Source: Ottelia alismoides (lineage: Eukaryota; Streptophyta; Magnoliopsida; Alismatales; Hydrocharitaceae). Taken from it: a stretch of 64,000 nucleotides of DNA. Every line of letters starts with the position of its first letter. Within the stretch, counting starts at the first letter, position 1. This document shows positions 11,401 to 22,068 of the stretch, one piece after another. A program made the translations under genes and the position numbers. The notes below the pieces were generated by a model. It was not told where the DNA came from, did not search any database, and saw only the letters and a program-made list of their open reading frames with translations. The stretch covers positions 310,001-374,000 of the forward strand of contig JAZKJV010002314.1 of the NCBI GenBank assembly GCA_037367405.1, written 5' to 3'.

Positions 11401-12763
11401 ATTAGATATTGCACAATCTTTTTTATTCTACATAATTGTATTTCTTTCCTAAAGATATTACTTTATTTAGTTACATTGTCCCTCTTTTATTTAAAGTATA
11501 TAATGGTCAGCTTTAGTCCTCCGACATTTCAGCATCCCTGCCCTTGTAATATAAAATAGTACATACAAATACTTTTATGTAGTCTAGCTAATTGCACTTA
11601 TACTCTATTTTTTTTACATAATCTTTTTTATTTGATGCAAATCTTTAAGAATTAAATGACAAAGTTTTCCCCTCATGTTAGGTAGGGATGTGCAACATTT
11701 CGAGGATCAAAGAAGCTTTATTAATGTGTATCATGTTCGTCAAAAACATGCAATTAGATGAGATTATTACTTGTAATAATACTATCACTTTGTAAGAATG
11801 GTTCTACATGTTACGTGATCCTATCAAATGGAACTCATTGTGATAACATTTGTAACACCATGAGCCAAAACTTGAATCACGATTAGTGAAGAGTAACTCT
11901 GACAATTTATTATGTTGAGGTCCAATTTAACCATTTTACAACTCAACCAAAATGCTTAAATTCAAACTATTGTCAAGCATGTTCCCAACCGCTTATAATC
12001 CACTCTCACGTTTTGGGAATATTAAACATAGGATTATGTTTGGAGCGTTACACAAAATATCTCATAACTTACTCTTGCGTGATGACGATCGTTCAAAGCT
12101 ACATCGACCCGAATCAAAATTAATTGATTTCCATTCATCGCATGCAAAGTAACATATAATTTGAGTCAATTTCCTCCAAAAGGGAATTCGATATCGATGG
12201 GAAGACCAATGTTTTTGGTTTGTGGTTGAGAATTGGATAATTGAGAGGATGACAAACTTATGGATGTGTCCACGTCGTATATTATTTTTTTCCCTAAATT
12301 TTACCATTAACTTAAATAGTACTGTTGTAAAATAGGGGTTCCTGTCTATCCTTGTTAGGAATTATTAATAAAAAGTATTATTATTATTGAATGTGACCGT
12401 GAAAGGATGTGGCACATTTTTCATCTCAAAATAAGTTATCCCACCTTATTAATTAGGTTTTAATGTGGCTGCACTCACGTCATATTTCGGTGAATTTTTT
12501 TTATTTTTTAGAAAATACCGTCATGTATTTTTCATCATTATATCATTCTAATATGTCATTTCAATTTTGTTAGAATCAGAGACTTCTATGCTCTTCATCT
12601 AGAACATGTCAATTACAACAATTCTAATACCGATAAAGTTGTATATTCTAGACAAGGGCATATGATTTTCTATTTCTGATGAAATTGGAATGAAATGTTA
12701 GAAGATATAGTGATGAAAATAAATGATGATATTTTCCAGAAAAAACAAAAAAAATGCTAAAAT
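11401..12763. other. Non-coding sequence at the right of copy 1
   Basis: AT-rich with only short frames (for example 11952-12152), which resemble nothing known to me. No terminal repeats recognised. It recurs at 62638-64000. Confidence 0.5.
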
Positions 12764-15700
12764 ATGGCGCGGAACAACTCCATTAAACTCTATTAATTAT
12801 CCGTGTAAATTTTATTAGGGGTATGCGAGTAAATATAGATTTAATAATGTTAAGCAGAAGGGGGTGACGTGAAATGATGGGATACTTGAGGCTGTTTCTT
12901 TCTTATCAAGTGAAGTCAACTTCCTAATTGGGTGTTTACTTTCCCATTAAGATGTGGATAGGATCAGATTGAAGTTGATGAGAGCCCATGGAAATTTATA
13001 ATAAAATTATATCATCATAGGTCAATTGTGGTATGACGCACACTAGCTATTCATCTTAGAATTTGTAACGTATTTGTATTAATCAAATTATATAACCGTA
13101 ATTAATCACCTAACAACTTTTTATCATAGAAATCACACGTATTTTATTATTGATAATTCCCAAATACCAAAGCTTCTGTTTTTAATTTTTGCGTACTTAT
13201 CCTTCACATATAAGAGGACTTTATATGTCCATTACTTTTCATTTAGCGATGGGTATCCATACTCATCATCATTATTCATCTTGATTAAAGCTAAGTAAAT
13301 AGATGTTAATACAATGCAATAAGGGCATATTAACAAAATGAACTGAAGCGCAATATGGAAAAAAATAAAGCTGTTTAAAAAAAAGACATACTAAAAAGAT
13401 CTAGACGCATATATACATATATTGTACTTAAAACACCAAGAAAATCCTAACAATTATTATTATTTTTCTTATATTTTATAGGGAAATACAAGACAAGAAA
13501 AGAACATAAGTTATGTTAATTTATATGAATATAAAGTAAATAAATAAATAAAATCAAAATCTCATAGGGAAGAATAGGTTTTCTTTTTAGAATATATACT
13601 TATATAATTTTATATATAAACCCAAAACAAATTCTAAAACTATATTATCATGTAGCTATAATATAATTATATAGAATTTCTGCATAACTAATGATTTAAA
13701 AATACAAAAAATGGATGTATGAAATATAAATATTCTTTACCTATAAAATTATTCAACAACAAATAAATAACAGAAAAATAATATTTTACATAACATCCAA
13801 TAAGGTAATTTTCCCTAATTTGGCCTACATTTGTCCAATGGAGGCTCATTGCTCATATTTGTGATATTTCTAATCCGTTGAACCCATGATGAGTAGGCTA
13901 GTCAAGACCTACTTTCATATGCCTTCTCTCAACTATTCATGTGGATTTTAGTAGTAATTGCTAGCTCTCATCAATCTATATAATCAATGAAGCTCTAAAT
14001 AAATCCATCAATTGCTTAATCAAAAATTGATATGCAATAAATGCATCGCACTACAATTCATTACTGGTAATAATATAAAATGCAACTAATTTGAATAATA
14101 CTTCATGGTGCCTCGTATACCGTTGGATCTTTCATCACTTAAATTGATCAAACATTTTTAATTTGTCACCACTTAAAAAGGGGATATGATTGTAAAGGAC
14201 AAGATAATATAGACATTCTTACTAAACAAATGGAAGATTTATAAGCCAAGGTTTAGACCTTTCAGTTGTCTCCTCCACTATTCCAGGCACTATTACCAAT
14301 CCCCCTCAAAGGATTGACATATCTTATTGTCACAACCTTCATTTTGGGTCATCGGATCCTCCCATTACCAGATCTAGTTACTCAGTAATAGCTTTATCCA
14401 ATAATAATAGTTAACATTTAGAAACAGACTGCAATAAAAATGCTACATAGATAACATCTCACATTTTTTCATTCATAATATAAGGCTTACATAGAAACAT
14501 GTCCCATAATATTCTTTTTTATGTACACAAAGCTAAAAGACAAGCACTCACAAGAACTACAAACTACATTATACTATAAGGTACTATGGTTGGTTGGCAT
14601 GCAATCTTACTAATGTCCTTGCGATGGTTCATTGATAAATGTTGGGTTTCTAAAAACCATAGGACAAAGATTATATTGATAGTTCGTTCAGAGGATCCTA
14701 ACTCCCGATCTTGGAGGACCTACGGTGTCCAACAAGTCGGATCTGACAATCGCTATGTCGGCCACTCTCATGGTACTCAGATCGTGAACAATCAAATCAA
14801 AAAAACAATCAACCCATAATCTATGATAAAGTAATGCAAATATATGAGTCAAAATTTATTTTTATTTTAACTCTACAAAATATGTGTATAGTGAATAAGT
14901 GTAGAGTGTTGAATCGCGGAGAGCAAATACATGGATATGCAAATAATTATTGTCTACAAAAATAAACAACTATTTTTGTACTTTTTATGCTTTTTAATTT
15001 TTTGTGGGTTTTAACTATATTCATTTTTATGGATTTTTAATATTTTATATTTTTGTCATTTTAATTTATAATTTTTATTTTCTTTTTATTTTTTTCTGAT
15101 ATTTAGTTTCTTTTTATTTTTAATATGTAATAAGTATATATATAATATTATGTATAATACCAACACTATATAATAATAAATATATAAAAATCAGTAAATA
15201 TATAAGTACATCCCTATTTATTTTTAGGGTTTTAAAAAATATAAATATATATAGGGTATTTATAATAATAATAATATTAATAAGTATATATAGTGAATAT
15301 AAGATTTTATATTTATAAATATAGTTATAAATATTAAAAATTTATAAAATGAAATATTTTATCTTTTTTTATATTTTTCTCTATTTTTATAATTTTTATG
15401 ATTATTTTGCTAATTTTTACGTATTTTCAGAGTTTGAAATATATCAAAACAGGGAACAAATAAATAAGACAAATTATTTTGCATTTTAAAAATAGAACAT
15501 TAAGATAAACATTCTCAAAACCATTTTTAATATGCATTATATAATGTAAAGAAAAATATACATAAGAAAACTTTTTTTGGATTTTATATAATTTTTGCTT
15601 TTTTATAGAGTTAGAAAGGATTTCAGATTTTAAGATTTTTCTTTTATGTTTTTTTGTGATTTTTAGTCTAGAGTGATATTATATAATAGCTTATAATATA

Positions 15701-16350
15701 TTTTTTTTGGAATTTTTAAAAGTGGTTTTCTAATTTTTTGTATTTTTATATCTAAACGGGTAATAAAATATGCTTCTTTTAATTTTTAATAAATGATAAA
15801 TACAAGTAAAACGCTAAAAAATCATGGCGTGAATAAGCATCAGATGGAGCATTTACTTTAATTTTTCCATGAATTTACAAGCACGGGAGCTATTTATTTG
15901 AAAATAAAAAGACACAAATTAATTTACAATACTAACAGGGGTATTTTTGTAATATAAATAAATTACAGGGCTGTGGTGCAAAACATATTTAGAAAATTCC
16001 AGGACAGAAATAAATAGGGGAACCCGACCGGATGCCCTTGTAAATTGCCCAACTCACGTAAGGGACCACGTGAGCTGAGCTGGCACTAGACTTAGATGTA
16101 ATATACAATAAATGCGTGGGCCCAATTACAATGTTTACACAAAATATACAACGTATTTAAATATTTACAAGACTAAAACAAATATACAAAAGCGGAGGGG
16201 GTTTTGTGCAATTATCCCCACTTAAGGCACACGATCGGAGGGTGGGGAAGCTTCCATTGTTGGACATGCGAGCCCACGGCGAGCCATTATGCAATAAATG
16301 TTATTGCACGTATCATTCCCTGATCTGAAATGAAGAATAAATAATTTGCA
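12764..16350. other. Single-copy AT-rich intergenic DNA
   Basis: No gene recognised. The stretch from about 14830 to 15960 is exceptionally AT-rich, with long T and A runs and many TATATA tracts, and has no long frame. From about 15960 to 16350 the composition becomes more balanced. The open stretch at 14586-14819 is unsupported by any motif. Confidence 0.55.
16290..16308. repeat. Short perfect palindrome
   Basis: TGCAATAA, ATG spacer, TTATTGCA. It sits close to the left edge of the 16.4-kb repeat. Confidence 0.75.
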
Positions 16351-16354
16351 TAAT

Positions 16355-17970
16355 AGGTCCCTCTGTACAATTAGGGTTATGTACCATGACCATCTTAATG
16401 ATCATACAGCTGTTGATTCATTAAATGAATCATAGAGGCTGGTGCTTGGATGAATATCTAATGGGTTAGATAGAGGACTCATCAAGCACCGTCAAATGAT
16501 TATTAAGAGATGATCTCCAGCCTGAGTAGGAGATGGCAATCCTTTCTCACATAGGTTGATATCTGACCGACCTCTTGATGCAGGTCCTCTGCATAGGAAT
16601 AGAGATTCGGAGGTGTCAGATTAGTTAGGTCAAAGGGTTGACTTAGCGAGATCGAGATAACCTAAGTCCTATGTTGAATACTGTCACAGCATAGGCACAC
16701 ATCCTCTGACTAGAGACAGATGTGTTACTATATGTCTGAGTGTGTACATTTGGCAGACCATTAGGTTGATGACCTAATCAAGGTCTATACACCGGCGAGC
16801 TGGTGTGCATATAAGGACATATGAGTAATACGATCTCTCAAAGGGATCATACATGTTCACTACTGAACCGGAAGACATGAGCTCACTCATGAGATATTGG
16901 GAAGAATCAAATTCCGTGCACGGTCGTCTTGCTTTGGAAGCTTGACTGAATTTGTAGGTTTGATATATACTTTTGGAAAGTATATGATCAAGACCTAGGT
17001 ATGATATATGCTTTTGGAAAGTATATGATCAATACCAAATCCCAATGATCAAATGAGAAACTTGGTGATCAAACCCTGAAGAAGACAGTATAAAATAGAT
17101 CTTGATCTTCGGGTTGACCATGGGTCTTCCAGTATGCAGGATGTGCAGGTATTGGGAATACCTGAGGGTGATGTGATCATAAACGATTGTATAACCATGA
17201 CGCTTCCAGTCCGAGGGAGTGATGAAACAGGTCTGGATTTTAGTGACTCCTCTCAGTATTGAAGTAACTTGATCTTAGTCCAAATGTTGGACATTGATCT
17301 GAATGTGATTCAGATGCAATGAGAAGATTAAGTATACGGACTTGATTTAATCAAGCATCTGTGGGAGGTCCGTTAGATCTGGATTTGAGATGAGATCTCA
17401 ACATCCAAGTCACTATACGTGGAACAATACAATCGCCCTGTCCTTATCTCCAAGTATCTACGGAGAAGACACATTATTCTTGAAGGAGTTCAAGAATAAT
17501 TCCTGTGATGAATTTAGTATCCAAGCAAGAAGATTTTGATGATTAAGTGAGATTTAATTATCAAAGTATAATATGAATAAGATTCATATTATGAGAATGT
17601 GTCCAAGATAATTAAATGAGATTTAATTATCAAGTACAATATGAATAAGATTCATATTGTGAGAATGATTATCTAAGATAATTAAATGGGATTTAATTAT
17701 CAAGGATTAAGAGAATGTGGATAACACTATCCATGATATATATGTGTATTATAAATATGATTTATAATATACATATATAAGAGAGAGAATCAATGTGAAT
17801 AGCATTTGTTAATTAATAATGTGGATTAGATTCACATTTATTAATTAATTGGAAATGCAATTTACTAACTAGTTTGGGTTGTGAATATGATTCACATAAT
17901 ATTCAATGGCATGATTGAAATATTCACAAAATTAATTGGGAATTAATTTGGTGAATATTAATTAAGGAAT
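16355..17970 (+). repeat. Dispersed LTR-like repeat, copy G1
   Basis: Aligns along its length, in the same orientation, with about 22127-23640. Shared blocks include TTAGGGTTATGTACCATG, the GAGGACTCATCAAGCACC region and TGCTTTGGAAG. By eye the copies are perhaps 75-85% alike with small indels. The second copy continues into a TATA box and a U5-like tail, so this is probably the U3 part of a truncated LTR. Between 17545 and 17715 this copy has about three tandem units with ATTTAATTATCAA and small ATATGAAT...ATTCATAT palindromes. Confidence 0.7.
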
Positions 17971-18183
17971 AATAAGATAAATAAAAAGGAGCCAAAATGA
18001 ACCACCATGCTTTTTGTCATGCGGCTTAACATCATCACCTTGTGTAGAGGTTGCTTTCATGACTAAACACTACGGCGTCTTAGTCTATTAGCAACAACAA
18101 TTTTTCAGTGTGCCACGATTCCCTTCTATAACTAGTACAATTAATATCTATTTTGGACAGGAAATTGAAGTAAAAAATCAAAA

Positions 18184-19014
18184 TTAGCTAAAATAAATTA
18201 TAGAAAAAATCAAAATATCAGGTGTACAATATACCCTGTCGTGATTGCTTGAATTCCACTTTAATTGTAGAAGTTGCCACCTTTCCTGCTGCCATCGTTG
18301 ACAAAGAATCACAAGCCCCATCAAAGCAGCGGCAACAACCACAGACCAAAATTTATTTGCCTCCTTTGCATGAGCGTAAAGGGAGGCAACATGTCTTCTC
18401 AACCATGATTCATATCCAGAGATACTATACCTACCGGGTTTACCTGATTTTACAGGTGGGGAGACCTCTGATGAAGAATCCATACTTTTTGGTGAAAGAA
18501 GACCAGGTTCTGTATCATCATCACTCTCACTAACTGCCCCGGTCATAGGAGTGGTATTATAATAGCTGTCATCAGCATCAACCATCTTATGCACATCCAA
18601 TGCCTTCCCCTCATCAAATTCAACTTCTGGGAGCCAAATCTGCTTGCCCTTGTCGAAATATCCTATGCCAGGAAGCTCATCGGCTTCAGATAAGTTTTCA
18701 GTTGTAAATGGTTGTCTATCATCATATCCAGCATCAAGTAAGTTAGAGTGCATAGATTCAGTGACCTCATGGCTGTCCAAATCTAATGGCAGATTCTCGT
18801 GTTCACAAGGTGGAAAGACAAAATGATCAGACATGAAGAGTGCTATAGGTGGTTCTGGATCACGCTCAGGAAGCTCTTTGTCTTTGTTTTCTTCAGCTAA
18901 TTCAACTGTTCCAAGGCCCGGTACAGCTGCATATGCAGAAGAAGTGAGAGATACAACCTCCCATTGATTTCCACGAGAAGATGATTCTTCCAGTTCCCTC
19001 TTCCCGTCCTCCAT
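18184..19014 (-). CDS. ATG8-interacting protein 1/2 (ATI1/ATI2)-like protein
   Basis: The 276-residue frame has the marks I associate with Arabidopsis ATI1/ATI2. These are GNQWEVVSLTSSAYAAVPG near residues 15-33, ALFMSDHFVFPP at about 58-69, a long acidic middle, then RRHVASLYAHAKEAN followed by a membrane segment (about 222-238) and QQERWQLLQLKW. ATI proteins are plant-specific, bind ATG8 and mark ER- and plastid-derived bodies for vacuolar delivery. WEVV (18-21) fits an ATG8-interacting W-x-x-L/I/V motif. I chose the ATG at 19014; an acceptor-like TTTTTTGAAG lies 13 bases upstream, so a 5' non-coding exon is likely. The last 22 residues look unlike the family and follow a possible donor (GGTATATT), so a final exon is probably elsewhere or lost. 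Confidence 0.72.
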   Translation of the reverse strand: MEDGKRELEESSSRGNQWEVVSLTSSAYAAVPGLGTVELAEENKDKELPERDPEPPIALFMSDHFVFPPCEHENLPLDLDSHEVTESMHSNLLDAGYDDRQPFTTENLSEADELPGIGYFDKGKQIWLPEVEFDEGKALDVHKMVDADDSYYNTTPMTGAVSESDDDTEPGLLSPKSMDSSSEVSPPVKSGKPGRYSISGYESWLRRHVASLYAHAKEANKFWSVVVAAALMGLVILCQRWQQERWQLLQLKWNSSNHDRVYCTPDILIFSIIYFS

Positions 19015-19448
19015 CAAATAATCAACCTTCAAAAAAGATCATTAGTTCTTCAAATGCAATATCTGGCTAACAGCAAAACACTAAATTTCTTCATATTCTT
19101 CTCTGTTTGGAATCCAACAAATGACTACGACTGTTTCATATAAATTAAACTTGCAAAATTAAGCTCTCGTGTATATATAAAATCTGGCTAACAAGAAATG
19201 ATAGCCAAACTTGCTTCGTATAAATGCTTCATTTTTACTTTGACAAACCAGAGGATATTTACTCTTGGTTCAAATTCAGTAGCTGGATAACACCAAACTT
19301 GTTTCATATTAAAAGAATCAGAGAAGCCAAAATTTCAAAATTCATATATTCAAAATTCACATATTGTAGAATGAATCAATAGCTCTTCAATTTCTGGCAG
19401 CTATATTAAATCCCTGCTAAAACACTCAATAAATACCCCTAAAAACAA
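19015..19448. other. Upstream region of the ATI1-like gene
   Basis: AT-rich, no protein frame supported. It probably contains an intron and the 5' untranslated exon of the gene to its left. No promoter element can be fixed with confidence. Confidence 0.4.
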
Positions 19449-20535
19449 TCAATCAAAAACAACAACAAAGCCTTTTCCCCACATTAAGTAGGATCAGCTA
19501 CAACGATTCTTTGCCTCCATTCAGGTCTATCTTCATTCTCGGGCTTAGATTCAAATAACCAAGATCCCTTCGGATAGTTTTATTCTAACACTTTTTGGAC
19601 CTCCCTTGCCCTCTCTTAACCGGCTCAATATCTCAAATCTCGCATCTTCTAACTGGTACATCAACCACCCCTCATTGCAAATGGCAAGACCAATTTAAGT
19701 GGTTTTCTCTCATCTTACCCTATACCGGCGCTACACCAACTTCTTTCTGATCTCATCATTCCGAATCCGATCTTTTCATGTATGACCATACATCCACATT
19801 AGCATTTTTCATCTCTACTTACGTCGCTCCCTGCACATGGCTGTAGTTCACATGGCAACATACAGATCCAAAGAGCATAACAGATCTCACGGCTGCTTTG
19901 TAAAATTTTCCTTTGATTTTCAAAGGAATTTTCTTATCACATGAAATAGTAGAGCATCCTCTCCGCTTTAGCCAACCTGTATTTATTCTATGAGGAATAT
20001 CACCATCGATTTCCCTATTATGTTGCAAAATAAATCTCAAGTATCTAAAAGAATCTTACTTCTAAATGTTAACGTCTCCAATCTCCACATCGATTCTTCT
20101 ACCGTTGCTTCCATCAAAAGTGCAATCCATATATTCAATCTTAGCCTACTTATCAAGGTTTTAAATCTCAATTTCGATTTCATTTCGAGATAGCAAAAAA
20201 CAAAATAATTTTGAAATTTCGGCCAAAATCAGCCTAGATTTGTGAAGGATCCATACGAGATTTCGATTTTGATTTCAGTGGAGTGTCGAAATGGTTTCAC
20301 GAAATTTTAAACCCTTCTACTTATACAAAATCCTTTAGTCTCTAAGGCATGTCTCCAAACCCCAAGGTTCTCATTTATTCCATCTCTATTCTCATCAATT
20401 AACATAATATCATCGGAGAACAACATACACGGAGATATCTCATTCTGAATGTGACTAGTCAACTCGCTCATAATTAAAGTAAAAAGGGATGGACTCAAAG
20501 CTGGACCTTGATGCAGACCGATGTTGATGTCAAAA
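19449..20535 (-). mobile_element. RTE-type LINE, 3' fragment with broken reverse transcriptase
   Basis: On the minus strand, GLHQGPALSPSLFTLIMSEL is followed by CMLFSDDIMLID (the RT F-x-DD active-site block) around 20510-20395. After a MITE insertion comes a stretch with KIKGKFYKAAVRSVMLFG at 20040-19819, characteristic of plant RTE elements. The 3' end shows the conserved CCTACTTAA..GGGGAAAAGG block and finishes in TTG repeats near 19458-19468, as RTE elements do. It is 5'-truncated, as usual for LINEs, and its upstream side abuts a copia LTR at 20573. Frameshifts make it non-functional. Confidence 0.78.
20154..20316. mobile_element. hAT-type MITE inside the LINE
   Basis: 163 bp, starting CAAGGTTTTAAATC and ending ATTTTAAACCCTT, with AT-rich interior rich in GAAATTTCG-like words. 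It is flanked by a perfect 8-bp direct repeat CTACTTAT (20146-20153 and 20317-20324), the target-duplication length of hAT elements. It interrupts the LINE frame, so it arrived after the LINE. Confidence 0.82.
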
Positions 20536-20572
20536 TATCTAATCTTCCTAAACTGGATCTGATGGGGGAAAA

Positions 20573-20704
20573 GAATAGAATTGTATAATGAAAGGCCCTA
20601 AGGTTCTCTTATATAGGAGAAGAATCTATTAGGCAAATTACAAAAAGAAGAAAAAGGAAATAGAAAATAAGAAAACAATAATAAAGATAACTTATATCTC
20701 AACA
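20573..20704 (-). repeat. Copia 3' LTR (element H)
   Basis: Starts TGGGGGAAAAG and ends ATCTCAACA in plus orientation, followed by CTCCCCCTCAAG, the complement of a polypurine tract. Contains the TCTTATATAGGAGA core also present in the other copia LTRs here. Confidence 0.7.
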
Positions 20705-21165
20705 CTCCCCCTCAAGTTGGAGCGTAGATATCAATCAGACTCAGCTTGAAACAACATCTCTGATAAGGTCCTCTCCTAGGGCCTTTGTTGTTTGTTCTCC
20801 AAAGCTGACATGCGTAGTGGCGATAATACCCTTCTGTAACATGTCACGCATGTAGTGACAATCCACCTCTATGTGTTTCGTCCTCTCATGAAAGGCTAGG
20901 TTGTTAGCAATGAAAAGAGCAGCCTGATTATCACATTGGAGGTGCATGGGAAGAGGCACCTCTATAGTCAGGTCAGTAAGGACAAATCTGACCCACATCA
21001 TCTCTGTACTAGCATGTGTCATAGCCCTGTATTCCGACTCAGCACTTGATCTGGCAACCACAGTATGCTTCTTACTTTTCCATGAAACAAGAGAATTCCC
21101 TGTGAACACACCAAAGCCTGTTGTAGATTTTCTATCCTTTGGACGCCCAGCATAATCGGCATCGC
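20705..21165 (-). pseudogene. Copia RNase H fragment (element H)
   Basis: The minus strand encodes SWKSKKHTVVARSSAESEYR, CDNQAALFIANN and HERTKHIEVDCHYMRDM, the hallmark C-terminus of Ty1/copia Pol (RNase H). The fragment ends abruptly near 21165 in the DADYAG motif, where unrelated LTR sequence begins, so all upstream gag-pol is missing. The normal integration-linked ADIFTKAL end is altered to TTKALGED. It is the 3' remnant of a dead element. Confidence 0.9.
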
Positions 21166-21305
21166 TTCCGCTTCCTATTTTCTAACACTTTTCCCATGGT
21201 TTCATCCCGCTCCTTAGGGAGTAGGGTTCCGCGTTAAAATCCCGCATTCTTCAAGTTTTATTTATTTATCTCTGATCAAGCTTCCGCATTATATTTTCTA
21301 AAACA
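21166..21305 (+). repeat. LTR 3'-end fragment, element-A-like
   Basis: GGTTTCATCCCGCTCC, then AGTAGGGTTCC and a tail of TTCCGCATTATATTTTCTAAAACA resemble the reverse complement of the element A LTR (35779-35929). It truncates copia H. Confidence 0.5.
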
Positions 21306-21475
21306 CATAATACTGCATATACATACATTCACATGTATATGCATACATACGCATGTATATGCATACATATACACATTAATATTTAATGGATTGATAATAA
21401 AATATAATTAGATGATATGATATTCATATATACATATACATACGCACTGATATATACACATGTACATGTACGCAT
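21306..21475. repeat. TA/CA/TGCATA simple-sequence tract
   Basis: Low-complexity ATACATACGCATGTATATGC-type repeats in several blocks. No coding potential. Confidence 0.7.
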
Positions 21476-21489
21476 TTAGTGGATCCAAA

Positions 21490-21606
21490 GGGATCTTAGT
21501 TATTTGGATGTAAGCCCGAGAATGACCCAAAATAGATCTGAATGGAGGCAAAAATCCATGTAGCCAACCCTACTTAATTGCGGGAAAAAGCTTTGTTGTT
21601 GTATGC
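21490..21606 (+). mobile_element. RTE LINE 3' end, severely truncated
   Basis: TAAGCCCGAGAATGA, GAATGGAGGCA and CCTACTTAATTGCGGGAAAA lead to TTTGTTGTTGT, the same 3' terminus seen on the minus strand at 19449-19600, here on the plus strand. Only about 115 bp remain. Confidence 0.65.
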
Positions 21607-22068
21607 ACATGTACACATTTATATACATGCATGTGTACACACCCACAAATGCATTGAATTGGTCTTAGATTGAAATTTAAGTTAAACACACACATACTTA
21701 CAATTAGTTAAACACACACATACTTACAATTACACACATATGCGTATATGTGCACATATATATACTCACATAATTTATTTATTTTTATATATGACGCCTT
21801 GATTTTCTCAAGCAGGTGCCCAACGCCTCAGCCATTTTGGACACACTAGCACCTTGGAGCGTTTAACGACACCGCTTGCCATATCCAAAAAGGGTATATG
21901 ATGCTATGAATTAATATCTAACAAGTACTACGCAAGTCTTGACGTTACCTTTTGAGAAGAAGAGTTTATTCATTTCGATGGGATTCGATAAATCTTGGTT
22001 TGTCCCCACTACATATTTATTATTGTAGACACTGTTAGACCTGCGAGCTCCGGACGAACCATTTCTAG
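21607..22068. other. Intergenic, with a 26-bp tandem duplication
   Basis: Around 21683-21733 the word GTTAAACACACACATACTTA occurs twice in tandem. The remainder shows no recognised feature. Confidence 0.5.

Larger units (their letters stand above)
1..12763. repeat. Direct duplication, copy 1 (copy 2 at 51238-64000)
   Basis: This block recurs in the same orientation with a constant offset of 51237 bases. The open reading frames I compared are the same in both copies except for one amino acid caused by C at 7082 versus G at 58319. It contains a whole Helitron and a whole MULE, so it is not itself a transposon. The repeat touches both window edges, so its true ends are not visible. It could be a tandem segmental duplication with a 51.2-kb period, a circular molecule written past its origin, or an assembly duplication. 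Confidence 0.97.

Noticed and set aside
6680..11410. A 9-bp target duplication for the MULE
   Set aside because: CTATAAATA and TATTAGATA agree at only 5 of 9 positions, so none is claimed.
14586..14819. 77-codon plus-strand frame
   Set aside because: No motif, AT-rich surroundings, no context for a gene.
17000..17060. Short repeated phrase TATGCTTTTGGAAAGTATATGATCAA (part only) as a regulatory array
   Set aside because: Only two copies within repeat G1; internal drift of the repeat explains it.
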